Origin: Anaeramoeba flamelloides
Taxonomy: Eukaryota > Metamonada > Anaeramoebidae
Assembly: GCA_027625915.1 (NCBI GenBank)
Contig: JANTQA010000023.1
Coordinates: forward strand, 9,424,001 to 9,488,000
Length of the DNA: 64,000 nt
Direction of reading: 5' to 3'
In this document: piece by piece, positions 37,027 to 49,300 of the stretch
How the letters are laid out: each line of letters opens with the position of its first letter
How positions within the stretch are numbered: the first letter of the stretch is position 1
Notes under the pieces: generated by a model
The model's database searches: none
What the model was told of the DNA's origin: nothing
What the model saw: only the letters and a program-made list of their open reading frames with translations
Made by a program: the position numbers and the translations under genes

Positions 37027-40000
37027 TTAGATTTTTCTTTTTTCAATTTCTTCATCTGTGAAAGGTTCAAGACTTGGAATATCTTCAGAATCAAGATCAA
37101 CTTCAATATTACTTTTCCTATTTTCTTTTCCTAACTTTTCTTCTTCGTCATCTATTTCGATATTTTTACCCTTGGGTATACTATCATCATCTTCATGAGT
37201 ATCATTTACTTTATCACGGTTATTATTCAACTCACTTTTCTTTGTTTTTTCACTTTTTCTTTCTTTTTTCCTTTCCTTTCGCTTCGCCTTTTTCTTATCC
37301 TTCCCCTCACCCTTTTCCATTTCCCTTTCCCTTCTCTTTCCCTTTCCCTTTCCCTTTCCCTTTCCCTTTCCCTTTTCCTTTTCCTTTTCCTTTTCCTTTT
37401 CCTTTTCCTTCTCCTTCTCCCTCTCCTTCTCTTCTTTATTTTCCTTTTCCTTTTCCTTCTCCTTCTCCTTCTCCTTCCCCTTCTCCTTCTCCTTTTCCTT
37501 TTCCTTTTCCTTTTCCTTTTCCTTTTCCTTCTCCTTCTCTTCTTTATTTTCTTCCGAATTTTCTTCCGCATTTTCTTCCTCATCATTACTGTTGGAATCT
37601 GTACTCCTTTCTGTTAAGGGATTATTTAATATTTGAGAAAGGGACGATAAGAAATTAAGAAAACCAGGTGACTGGTTTCCATTATTTTCTCGTTCTGAAA
37701 ATCTTAATTGTGTTTGTCCAAAAGTAAATCCCGGGGAAATTGTTATTTCTTGTCTAATGATATGAGTTGGTCGATAACCTTGATTAAGATAATTTCTTTG
37801 GTTTGATTCATTCTGATGATTTCTATTATTATTATTATTATTATTATTATTATGAATTTGAAGATTTTTCATTCCATTTATTCTTTGTCCTAATTTAGAA
37901 GGATTCATTTTTATTTCACCATCTTTAAATTTGATAGTGTTTGTTGTAATGGATAAATGTAACAATATATACCCATACACTCTTAAAAAATCACTGATAC
38001 GCTTGACTTCTTTTTGTTTTTGTTTGGGGTTTCTTTTATCAATCAGCAGTTTTGGAAATGATTCAAGAATTGAATTTAACCCCCCAATTGAATTTTTCAT
38101 TTTTAAAAATGAACCAATAAGTTTTGCTATTAACAATTCTGGAAAAATTTCTACACTTTCTTTATTTTTCTTTTTCTTTGTATTTTTCTTCTTTTCCTTT
38201 CCCTTTTTCTTTTCCCTTTCCGTTTCCTTTCCCTTTTTCTTTTTCTTTTTCTTTTCCTTTTCCTTTTCCTTTTTCTTTTCCCTTTCTTTTCCCTTTCCCG
38301 TTTCCCTTTTCTTTCCCTTTTCTTTTCCACCCCACCTTCCCTTTTCCTTTTCCCTTTCCTTTTCCTCTTTATTCCCCTTCTCCTTCTCCTTCTCCTTCTC
38401 CTTCTCCTTCTTCTTCTCCTTCTCCTTTTCCTTTCTTCTCCTTCTCCTGTCTCTTTCTCTTTCTCTTCTTCGAAGTTTCTTTTTCCTTTTGCCTTCTTTT
38501 TCAAACTTTTTTTGAATTTTTATTATTTCCTTATCTTTGTTTTCTGGCTCTTTTTCTTTTTTTTTCCTTTCCTTTGCAATTTCTTTTCTTTTTTTTATTT
38601 CCTCCTTCTTCTTTTTTTCTTTTCTTTTTTCCTTTGGTGTTTTTGTAATTAAACTAAAAATTGATCTTTCTTTTTCTCGGGGCTTTTCTTTCTTTTCTCT
38701 TTTCTCTTTCCACTTTCCCCTTTTTTCATCTTTAATATTACCTTTTTCCTTCTCCTTCTCATTTACCATTGATTTTTTTTTCGATTTTTTTTTTAAAAGG
38801 TCAATTTTTTTTTTTTTGGTTTTATTTTTTTGTTTTAATTTGGTTTCCATTTTATTTTTCTTCAATTTATCTTTATTTAATTCCTTTTCAATTGAATTCA
38901 ACAATTTATCAACACGATCAAGTTTACTCATTATCTCTTTATTTGTGTATGAGTTATCATGTTCATCATTTTCATTATCGTTTTGATGTAAAGTTCTCTC
39001 ACTTCTTGAAGTTTGTTCCAAAAATTCTGATCTTCTTCTTCTCATTTCAAGAAATCGTTCTATTAAAGATGTTAAATTTTCGTCGTCAGAATCTGAGTCA
39101 TTATCATCATCATCAGAATCCTCTTGAAGAATTCTTGAAAAGTTATTGAGTACACCACCAATGCCAAGTTGTGAGGGCAAAACACCCATAATAAATCCAT
39201 GTGATTCTTCAGAATCAGACGAATTAATTAGATCTTGCAATGGGTTTGGCTCTCGGTTTGAGTGAAAAGAATTACTCGCTGATTGTGATCGCTGTTGGTT
39301 TTCTTGTGTTCTGTTCCTATTAATATTTGTTTTTTCAACTAAATGAATTGCATTTCCGTCTTTAATTGCTATTTAACAAAAATAAAGAAATTGAGGAAAA
39401 AAGTTCATAGAAATAAAAAATGATATAAAATGTAATTTTAGTTAATCTTTTTACTTTTTTATTTTATTGGAATTGCTATGATTTATTTTAATGATTATTT
39501 TTTTAAAAAATTGATAAATATGTGTAAATTATAGTAGTAGGTGCTCAACATATAATTTTTTTTTATTTATTTATTTTTTTGAACAATATATTAGTGCTTT
39601 TATTTAGAAATAACCTATTTTTACTGTTTAGATGTATAATTCTTATTTTTTTGTTTTTTTTTTTTTTTTTTCTATATATATATATATATATATCTATCTG
39701 TATATATATATATATATAAGGTCTAAAAATAATAAAGAGATCTAAAGTCAAAAATAAAATAATAAATAGAAAGGCAATGTAATAAAAAAATTTACATCAT
39801 ACCAAGTGGTAAAATTTTACGAAACAATGACTTTAGAAGATTTTTTAATGATTCTATCTTAAACTTTTTTTATTGCTACATTTATATTCTTTTTTTTTTT
39901 TTCCTCTATTTTTGGTGGTGGTATTTCTCTTTTCTCATACGAAACAAACAACAAATAAATATCCTAATAAGTTGTAATGACTTTCCATTTATTTTTAATA

Positions 40001-41785
40001 TATTTTTCTTTTAATTCCGAAAATTTTCGAGTAACTAGCATTTACCATTTCAATTATATTACAACAATTTTATTTTTAAAAATCAAGTAAATTTTAATAA
40101 AAAATCAATTTTTTTTCATTAAGCATTTAATTTATACAAACTAATGAAGAAGTTTCTAAAAAAAGTGCTTCATTAGAAGGGCAATAGACTTTGATTCAAT
40201 CGTGCCCACAATACATAAATAAGTAAATTAAACCTTTAAATAAAAAATAACTTAGAATCCAGATCTTTTTGGTGTTAATGTAAATGAAATCTTTTTCAAA
40301 TTGTTTCTGGGGAAAGATGGAGTCATGTTCAAAAAATGTGATGAAAAAAATGTTTAATAGTATCTCTAAAATAATCAACAAACTTCAAAGGATCATCTTT
40401 TGGTCTCAATTAAAAACTTTTTTTCACAGTTTCAAGAAATGGAATTTGTAAATTTGAAAAGCAGCTTATTAATTTTTTTTCCGATATAATAAAATAATTG
40501 GTAGTATAATACCTTTTCTCTTTAAATTGAGGAGTATTTTCAGATATCATTGCAAACAAAAAGTACTCTTTTCTATTACTCGGTAAGCTATAGAAATTCA
40601 CACTTATTTAAGTTTGTATCCAAACGATATTCAATAATTTCTCTGAATTTCATAAACAGTATACTGTGCTTTGAAATTAAAATCAAATACAATTTCAACT
40701 GATTATCTTTTCAAAATTCTAAAACACCTCTTTCACTTAGGGTTCTTAGTTGACCTAATAATAACAGATCATCAAAAAATACCAAACAATTAAAAAGAGA
40801 TCACAAATCACAACCTATTTCTTTGAAAAATTAAATTTTAAAAGAAAATCAAGTGAAAACTGTTTCAATTTATTATTCAACTACCAGTGTAGATTACAGA
40901 AAGAACTGAAAGAACCACAATTTCTGAGAGGCGAATAACGAACAACTTTAAATTTTCAAAAGTTTGATTTTTAAATTCTAATTATCTTAACAAGAATAAA
41001 AAAATTATAACAAGAATAAACATATTACAAAACAATTCATCCAAAAAAGTTTTAAAAATGTTTCAATAAAATGAGTTTAAAAGTGATCAATTTTATTATA
41101 ACACTTTTTCGAAAGAGAATTTAAAAATTAAGACCATTTTAATTTTTTTGTCTGCCTTTGACAATAAAATATAAGAAAAGAAAAGAAAAAGAAAAAGAAA
41201 TGGAAAAGTTCAAATTAAAATTTAGGATCCTTAAACTTTGTTTCAAAAGAAAACAGTGACACTTTTGTGATCCATTTTAGATAAAAAACAAATAAAAAAC
41301 AAAATTAATTTAAAAAGACAATATTTTCGTTTGATTAAAAAAAGAGAAATATTGCTTAGTAGAGTTCTTCATTCATTGGTACAAATTTAAAATATTTTCA
41401 GTTAATGGAAAAAGAGTGCTACAACAAATTTTTCACAGATAATAAAAAAAAAAAAAAACAAAAACGAAGATAAAATATTTACAGCAAGCTAAAATCGTAG
41501 AGGTGTCTTGTAAAGCTCTACCCCCAAATATTATTTTTTGTGAATTAATTGGAATTTTGGTTTTTTCCTCAAGCCTTACTTTTAATTGTTTGATCGTCAT
41601 CTGAAAAGATCAAATACAACAAAATTTTTTTGAGGATAAAAGTTAAAAAAATCGAAAGGTATAAGTCAAAAATTATCAATGTGAAAGATCAAAAAAAGGG
41701 GGTGATAAGTGTTTACATTTGGTGTTGCTTCAACATAGTGATCTTGGCGATGAAGAGTTTTTACAAGAATTTTGATTGTCTCCAT
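37027..41785 (-). CDS. BAG6/Scythe-like ubiquitin-domain protein with KEKE tracts
   Basis: Exons on the minus strand: 41785-41717, 41600-41483 and 39368-37027, in phase, 842 residues. Residues 1-75 are a ubiquitin-like domain: VKTLHRQDHYVEATPN, MTIKQLKVRLEEKT, KIIFGGRALQDTSTI and then IKDGNAIHLVEK, with the last junction completing a Ser codon. The rest is mostly low complexity: an acidic Ser/Asp stretch, a long Lys/Glu tract (about residues 220-465), a helical block at about 467-555 (IFPELLIAKLIGSFLK ... FLRVYGYILLHLSITTNTIK), an Asn run, a second KEKE tract and an acidic tail. The 467-555 block recalls the BAG6 mid-domain (DUF3538), which ends in a similar TT-x-x-L/I segment. In that family the protein triages hydrophobic clients to the proteasome. 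The ubiquitin-like fold is clear; the BAG6 assignment is moderate. No ubiquitin C-terminal GG, so it is not a conjugated modifier. Ubiquilin is less likely because no STI1 repeats are visible. Confidence 0.82.
37270..37545. repeat. Homopurine/homopyrimidine tract in the BAG6-like exon
   Basis: The plus strand is almost purely C and T (CCTTTT and CCTTCT units) and encodes Lys-Glu and Lys-Gly repeats on the minus strand. Such mirror-like tracts can form triplex DNA and are prone to length change. A second tract lies at 38170-38470. Confidence 0.8.
38170..38470. repeat. Second homopurine/homopyrimidine tract in the same exon
   Basis: Mostly CTTTTC, CCTTTT and CTTCTC units on the plus strand, encoding the first Lys/Glu/Arg-rich tract. 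It is less regular than the 37270-37545 tract, which suggests it is older or interrupted. Confidence 0.75.
39369..41482 (-). other. BAG6-like gene intron 2 (2.1 kb)
   Basis: Bounded by GTAAAT at 41482 and TAG ending at 39369. It includes an interrupted (TA)n run at 39671-39719 and a repeat at 39810-40050. I see no further exon; the flanking exons join in phase to give a continuous ubiquitin-like domain. Confidence 0.75.
39671..39719. repeat. Interrupted (TA)n microsatellite
   Basis: Two TA runs separated by a short TCTATCTG segment, preceded by a T run. Located in the intron of the BAG6-like gene. Confidence 0.9.
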
Positions 41786-42782
41786 TAATGAAAATAATAA
41801 AAAATGATTTTTGAATTTATTTGAAAAAGGGATGAATTTTCAGTCAAGAAACTGAAGGTTTGAAATCTTATCATTCACTTTTCTTTGATAGTTTTAGTTG
41901 AAAGTATTTGTAGCTTTTAATACTAATAAAATCAAATTTTCTGTACCATTCCTGAAAAAAAATTGTCAAAGTGATTTTAGTTTTCAAAATGGGGTCTAAG
42001 TAAACAATTTCTAATATTTTTCATTATTATTTGTTCATTTAAAAACAAATGTCAAGTCCTAAAAATAGATTGATTCTTTATATTTAAAATAGAATCCAAA
42101 ACACCAAAATGAAACCAAAATTTATAAACTGTCAATAAACCAAAATTTTGATTTTTAATTGTAAAAATTAATAAAAGTAAATTTTTTGTGTTTTTTGGTG
42201 CTATGTTTTCCCAGTTCATGTCCAATTGGCAACAAGATTTTCACAATCGGTATTAATTTCAGTTTGAAAAATTTCAATTTCAGGTATATTGCACAGCGAA
42301 AAATAAGTAAAAAAATTTTCAAATAGAAGAAAATTTTATAATTGAAACCTATTTGCCAATTTTAATGATTTGACTATTTTTATACTGGGTCAATTAATGA
42401 TAATTATATCTCAAAGTTGAATAAAGAAGATAAATTATAATTTTCAGGAAAAATATCATTTTTCATTTATTTAGAGCACTTTATTTTTTAGCAAGGAATT
42501 CGATAAATAAAGGGACTTTATGAATATTTTTCAGAACCATCCGCTAAAAAAAATATTTTTCTCTTTAATTTTGTTATAATATCTTTTTTTTAGATTTAAT
42601 TGGCTAGTAACTCGATAAAAAATATTCTAGTAAATTCCTTAATAAATTCAAAATACTTTTACCACTTCTTGAATGTGAAAAATGGAGCAAAAAATTGAGA
42701 CACAACTGCAAAAAGTGATGTCTTAATATTTTAAGTTTTTTTACTATATTTACCATTTTTGCAAAAATTATTAAACTTTTTC

Positions 42783-43250
42783 AGTGTACATCACCGGAGA
42801 GATTTTTTGTTAGTGGTTTTGGGAATTCTAATATCAAAAAATTCGATTTAATAATAGAATAAAAATGTTTGTGAAAGAAACAGAAATTCAAACAATTCAA
42901 AATAATTTTCAGAAATCAAAAAACAAAAACAACCTCCAGAGTTTTTATTCCTTTCATTAATTTTGAATTTTTGCAATTAGAAACCCCTGGTTTGTTAACA
43001 AGAAACTATACCCACCGGGGCGCATACGAAAAGTTTTCAATTTTTGGAAAAATGACAAATTTAGTAAAAGAACTTAAAATATTAAGATATCACTTTTTGT
43101 ATATGTGGAGTATTCAACCCAACTTAACCTTAAGATTCAATGTCATTTACTGTGCTTTTGTTCCACACCATGGGGATGAGTTAAAATTATTAACGATATT
43201 GAAATATTTCCCTTCTTTTGATTGTCATAATTCAAATAAAAAAAAAAAAA
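42783..43250 (+). pseudogene. Unidentified coding-like fragments
   Basis: Two stretches read like protein. After TTTTTCAG at 42783 comes CTSPERFFVSGFGNSNIKKF, then a stop. After a TTAG near 42980 comes a frame of about 90 codons with ETPGLLTRNYTHRGAYEKF, FGKMTNLVKELKILRYH and FVPHHGDELKLLTIL, which fades into A/T-rich Lys/Asn codons. Base composition is less AT-biased than the neighbourhood. I do not recognise the family. It could be a decayed gene, internal exons of an unidentified gene, or part of a mobile element. Confidence 0.35.
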
Positions 43251-44470
43251 ATAGACCTTTTTTTAATTTACAAATATCATATAATTATAAAAAAAAATAT
43301 TTTTATAATGTGTCAATAAAAATAATTAAAATTTTGTACAATCCAAATTTCAAAAAATGAAATTTCCTTAATAAATTACTCATTACTTATTTTAAATCTC
43401 CACAGGGCCAAATTTCTTCAATTTTAAAACAAAAAATTTTTTAAGGATAAAATCCATTTAATTTGATTTAATCTAATTTGTCGTTATTTATTTACACTCC
43501 AACTTTGACAAAGTAAGTATTTTTTTACCATTCTTGAGATATAAATAACCCCTTTGAGAAATGTAAAAATTCAAAAAAAAATCTTTGAGATCTCATAAAT
43601 TGCCAAGGTGAGAAACTTCAAAACCAACGCAGTTATTTTCAAAATTATAATCCTTCAAATTGGAAATTGAGTGTAAATATTTGATTTTTTTTTCTAAAAA
43701 AGTACTCATTTTTGTTTTTGATTTTAGGAGATCGGTCGTGCATCACATCTTTGGTTAGTTTTTTGATTGTTATTTGGGACTTTTAAAAATTTTCAATTTT
43801 TTTTTTACCCTGTGAAGTAATTTATTTTACACCATAAATACTCGACCCATTAGTAATTTTCAGAAATATATTATTCTTTTTACAATTCTGAATAATTATT
43901 TCAATTTACGTTAAGGTTTTGAATTCATATTTTCTAATTATTCCTTGAGTCAAATATTTTCTTTCAAGAAAACAATAATTTGTACTCTTAAATATGTATA
44001 TAAAAATAGACCTCATAATTAAAAAAATAAATTTTGAAAATAATTTCAACTGATAAATATAAATCCATTTAATGAAAAAATATCTAAATTAGATTAACTT
44101 GAAAAAAATATAGTTTCTTTTTAAGAGTAGATTTTGAATCAATTTTTTATTTTTGCATAATAAAACAATAAATGTCCCAATTTTTTTATGGTTTTTTTTT
44201 ATTTTTTTTTCTTTTATTTTTAGCCTAAAAAATAAAGATCTCTTGAATATAGAACTGAATATTAAAATATAAATTTTTATATTATAATAGATAACTTCAA
44301 TAATTAAAAATAATTTTGTTTAAAATTGGATTTTTACTGGGAACATGATTTTGAAATAGAGATTAATAATATCATTTATATTGTCAAATTAAAAACTATC
44401 CACTTTCTATATGTTTTCCAGAATTCAAAAGAATTGAATAAAAGGTTTTATATCACGAAACTACTTTAAA

Positions 44471-44472
<2 letters not shown>

Positions 44473-44528
<56 letters not shown>

Positions 44529-44529
44529 G
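44473..44529. repeat. (AAT)n microsatellite
   Basis: About 18 uninterrupted AAT triplets in the intergenic region downstream of the G alpha gene. Confidence 0.95.
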
Positions 44530-45746
44530 AGAGACATTTCCCTTGAATTCAAAGGGTGGACAATAATACAATAATAATATTGTCAATAATAAATCAAAAA
44601 TCAACAATCCATGTTTAATAATTGGTATTCTACTACCATTACTTTTTATATTAATTTTAAAAAATCGAATAAAATATTATTTTTTGCCCTATTTTATTCA
44701 ATTCATTTGAAATAAAAAAAAACCTATACACCACCTCCAAAAGTGTAAAACTAAATATCCAACTTTATTTATATTTTTTACTAATATAAGGATTTTATCT
44801 TTTCAATTTTTTATTATTTTTTCTCTATTACCTTAAATTGTCTAATCAAATCTGACTTATCAGGGATAAAAATACATTTTAATTTGATCATTTCATAATA
44901 ATGTTTAATTTTATAATCTTAATTATCTCAGTGAATCAATAATATTAAAAAATTTAAAAATCAAAGTATCCATATTTTTTTCTATTATTCCAGGTGATTT
45001 CTCAATTTTTTCGATGTGGGTTAGTTTCACATTTATAATTATATAATAATTATAATTAAAAAAAAATAAAACAAATATGTATTATTAAATGAATTATTTA
45101 AAAATAAAATTTCGCTATTTATACTCTGAATATTTGAAAATACACTAAATATATTTATTTAATGTTCATTTAATTGAATACCTTATTGAAAATATAATAA
45201 AAGATTATTTTTTTTTTTGGATTCCTAAGGAATAAATATATTATTTATTATTCTTATATTTACAAAATAAGAATTCAAATTTAGAATGTTATTTGTTCAT
45301 ACAAAATATCGGAAATAATTCAAGTAATAATTCATCAAAAGGTTTTATTTTGTCAAAATTTTAGATTTTCAAATTTTGATTATACCCATATTCAAATAAA
45401 AAAGGAAGAACATAATCTCTCTGAAAAAATCATTAATCGAAAAAAAGAATTCTTTTAACAATGAGAATTCATTTCTCTAAAGTTGATAAATGATGTTTCT
45501 TATCAAGCTTTATTTAATCTTTTTTTTAAAATATGTACTCAGCAGCCTTGGAGGAAAAGAAAATAAATAAGAGTTAACTGTTACTTTGGGTTTCGAACTC
45601 AAAAAATGGAACAAAAAGATAATCTTATTTTGGTGGTCGATACATTGTTTTTATGGATCTCAGCTGTTCGGTCCGACGTTTAATATTAATTTTAAAAGTT
45701 GTTTCAAAAATGTAATATTGGTAATTTATATTGTTTTTTTCAAAAC

Positions 45747-45992
45747 CAAATTGAATAGCCTAAAACTAATAAATTTTTATATAGGTGTTTAAGAATAAAT
45801 ATCGATTTTTGGATTGTGTATTGAAATTTAATATTTCCCTTTTTTACTCAATTAACTAAAAAAAAAAATAAATTTTTTAAAAGCTCAAAATAAAACCAAA
45901 CCTAAATAAAAATTTGAATTGACAACCCAAAAATCGATATTTATTCTTAAACACCTATATAAAAATTTATTAGTTTTAGGCTATTCAATTTG
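45747..45992. repeat. Near-perfect 71-bp inverted repeat (hairpin) inside a larger foldback
   Basis: Arms 45747-45817 and 45922-45992 are reverse complements with one difference in 71 bases, separated by 104 bp. The outer sequence (45590-45746 and 45993-46150) is also inverted but much more diverged, with the pair AGATAATCTT / AAGATAATCT near the ends. No coding content. The arm identity is not uniform, as described in the findings. Confidence 0.85.
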
Positions 45993-46319
45993 AATTTCGA
46001 AAAAAAAATAAAATTGTCAAAATTTTCATTTTTTTAAGAACTATTAATATTAAAATGAAGCTAAAGATCGATCGGCTAAGAACCAAAATACAATATATCA
46101 ACATCCTGACACAAGATAATCTTTTTTCAAATTTTATGGATTTAAAAACCGTCAATATAGCATCTAAAAAAAAAGAAAAATAAATTTTTAGATTTTTTTG
46201 AAACACAAATCAATATCAAAAAAGAATCAAAAATTTGAATGTTATTATTTATTCCTATTCAAAATAAAAAGATTTGTTTATTTTATTTTATTTTTTATAT
46301 CAATAATTGTATATATATA

Positions 46320-49300
46320 TTAATAAATTCCATAATATTTTAAATTATTTCTCATTATAGTATCCAGAGCCGCCTTTATTACAAATTCAATATTTTCAGT
46401 GTTAAGCGCGCATGTTACAAAAGGATAAACTTCTCTTTTTGATTGATTTGTTTTAAATCCACTTGCAGTCATGAATTGTTCTTGAATATACGCAATGGCA
46501 TTTTCATAATCTTTTCCTCCCTTATATTCAGAGAAACAAACCGAAAGATCAGTTTTTTTGATATCTTCTTGGAAAAGATCTTTTTTATTTAAGAATAAAA
46601 TAATGCTTGAATTTAAAAACCATGGGGATTTACATATATCACTAAATAAATTCAATGCTTCCTTTTGAATATTTTATAAAGTATTAAATAAAGTTAAAAT
46701 ATAAAAAAATAATAAATAAAGAACTGAAAAATCATCAAAAAAAAAAAAAAAAAAAAAAAAAAATTACTTCAATTCTATTAACTGAATTATCTTCAATGAG
46801 TGTTTGATGATACCCTGTTAAAGAAACACAAAAAATAATTGACGTAACTTCTTCAAAGCAATGAATCCTAAGATATAAATAATTTTTATGAAAAAAAAAG
46901 AAAAAAAATGTTAAATATTTAAAAGTTCAATAAACTATTTCGTGTGTGTTTTTTTACTTTCAAAAATAATAATTAAATAAAATTGAAGTAAAAATAGAAA
47001 AAAAAAGCCCTCTCTTTTTGTACAATGGTTGTTTTTTAATCTTGGGATCTGCAATAGTTATACTAAATATAATCTATACACAAATACACACATCCTTTTT
47101 TTAAAAAAAAGAAAAATGTTTGAATTGTAAATTATAAAAATCACGTTTATATCTTCAAAATTAAAAGCAAACAAAAGGAAAAAAATATTTTCTTAATTGA
47201 GAATAAGGATGTTGATAATTTATCTATCCAATCTGAAGATTTTTTTATCTTTTCATAAAAATGGTCAATTTACGGATATATTATTAATTGTCAAAAGTAG
47301 TCAAATTGTATTTTTTCGTATTTTTGAAGAGCATCTTGATTAATTCGTTTGTTTGAAAAATTTTAATGGTTTTGGATTGTGATTCCAAAAACAAAAAATA
47401 TTATTTTATGAATAGTAGTGTTTTATTGCTTCATCTGTTTAAAGTCCAAAATTATTGAAATAATCAATACTAAATATTTTTAAAAATTTGTTCAAAACCC
47501 CAATTTTAACATAAAAAGTTGAGTGGAAAGTTTTTACCCTTTAAAACAAGTGAGTTCGATTACTTTCTTAATTATTTTTTTTTTGAAAAAAAAGCAAAAA
47601 TTCTCTAGTATACCATACAATCCACCCAAGCCTACTCTACCATACTACAACCAACCCTGTCGTTACTGAAAAGGGAGGTTTTAAATATAAATATCCACAG
47701 CCAATATATTTCAATAGAATTGACTATTTTGAAAAAATTGAGAATTTGACCAATTTTGACAATTAATAATTTTCCCCAATTTGCTATTCAAAAAAATGTT
47801 CAATTCGATTTTTAGTATTAATGTTTAATTTTTTGATCTTAATTCTAATTATGTAAAAATTTGATTTTATTCTTTATGATGTCCACTGAAAAAGAAATTT
47901 GATACAGTTTATAAAGTATTTAAAGTGTTAATTTTTGATTCCTTGGTTATTGTTACATTAAGGGATTAGCACAATCAGAGATTCGTCTATAATCAAAGTA
48001 TGTTGTAATTGGGTGTTAATGATATTAGTACACCAGTGTTCACGTGTCTCTAAAAAAATCTATATAAATATTATTGAACAATAAATTATTACAATTTTTT
48101 ACTAATGATCATAATTAAAAATTTTCATTTTGTAAATTTTTTTTTTAATTCCTTTTCCTGATCTAAAAAAAGAAACATTTAAAATAATAGTATTTTAGTA
48201 TTTAATAATTCATTTTCAGAACTTCCAAAAGTAGCAATTTTTTTAATTATTTTAATTTCAAAGATTAACTCAATAATTATCAACATAAAAACCCAAAGAC
48301 TGATAAGTTTTAGTTTCCTTTTTCTAAAGCTAATTGTAACATCAATAAGCTATTTCCAAGAAAGTTGGGCAAATTTATTTTAAAATATATTTATGTAACC
48401 CATTCTTCAAAAAGGGATTTAAATATATAAAATCATTAACCACCATTTATAGATTCTTGATAATAATTCAATTTGTTTCTTAGTATTGTATTGCATAAAT
48501 AAAATATATTAAAATTTCTGATCTCGATTTTATCTGATATTTTTTAGGGGTTAAAATTGGTGTTTATTATTTTCTTTTTGATCGAAAAAATCATTTTCAT
48601 AACTTGTATAATCTCAACAAAATTTACAATATAATTAAAAACATATAACTGCGTTTTCGTGTTTAAAAAATCATTTGTTCCCTTTCCATATTTCCGGTTT
48701 TTTATTGAAATTGGTCGTAAATATCTTTAACCAAAAAAGTGCTATTTTTTTTTTCATTTTTTGGGAATATTTCAACTAACATGTTTTGAATTAAATACAT
48801 AAGCGGTTGGTTCAATCAGTATAAATATTAAACTTAATTTGGTATTGTTGATTAATGATTACCATCACTAAAAAAGATTATTTTTTATGAAATGTAAAAA
48901 AAAATACCCCACTTTTTTGGAAATACCTTATATTTCCAATATTTCAGAAATAATTGGTGAAAAAAATCTATTGGTTAATTATTTAATTTTTTAAAAAAAT
49001 TTAATTTTTTAGCAACTAATCCACATTTTAAGACAAATTTAAGAAACATATTTTGCAACTTTGTAGCCGGAAAACTGATGCTTCAACATTTAAATTTGTA
49101 GTAAAATGCATATTTTTTTTTAGAAATTGTTGGTATTTTTAATAAAACAAAGATCATTTTTAATTGATGAGATCAATAAATATCACCACTTGACTAATCG
49201 AATTTTTAGAGACATTTGAACCATGAGAACACTAATGTGATTAGGTCCTAATAACAACTCCCTTTACTCTTAGGCTTCTCCTTGGGACGCACTAATCCTT

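Larger units (their letters stand above)
41786..46319. other. Intergenic region between the BAG6-like gene start and G alpha end
   Basis: No complete gene. It has coding-like fragments at 42783-43250, an (AAT)n microsatellite at 44473-44529 and a hairpin element at about 45590-46150. The remainder is AT-rich sequence in which I see nothing else. Confidence 0.6.

Noticed and set aside
37074-38648. Long Phe/Ser/Pro/Leu or Arg/Lys frames opposite or out of frame with the KEKE exon
   Set aside because: They are frame shadows of the homopurine tracts and have no start, domain or splice support.
45570-45610. A tRNA-like T-arm (GGGTTTCGAACTC)
   Set aside because: No matching acceptor stem, anticodon arm or D-arm can be drawn around it.
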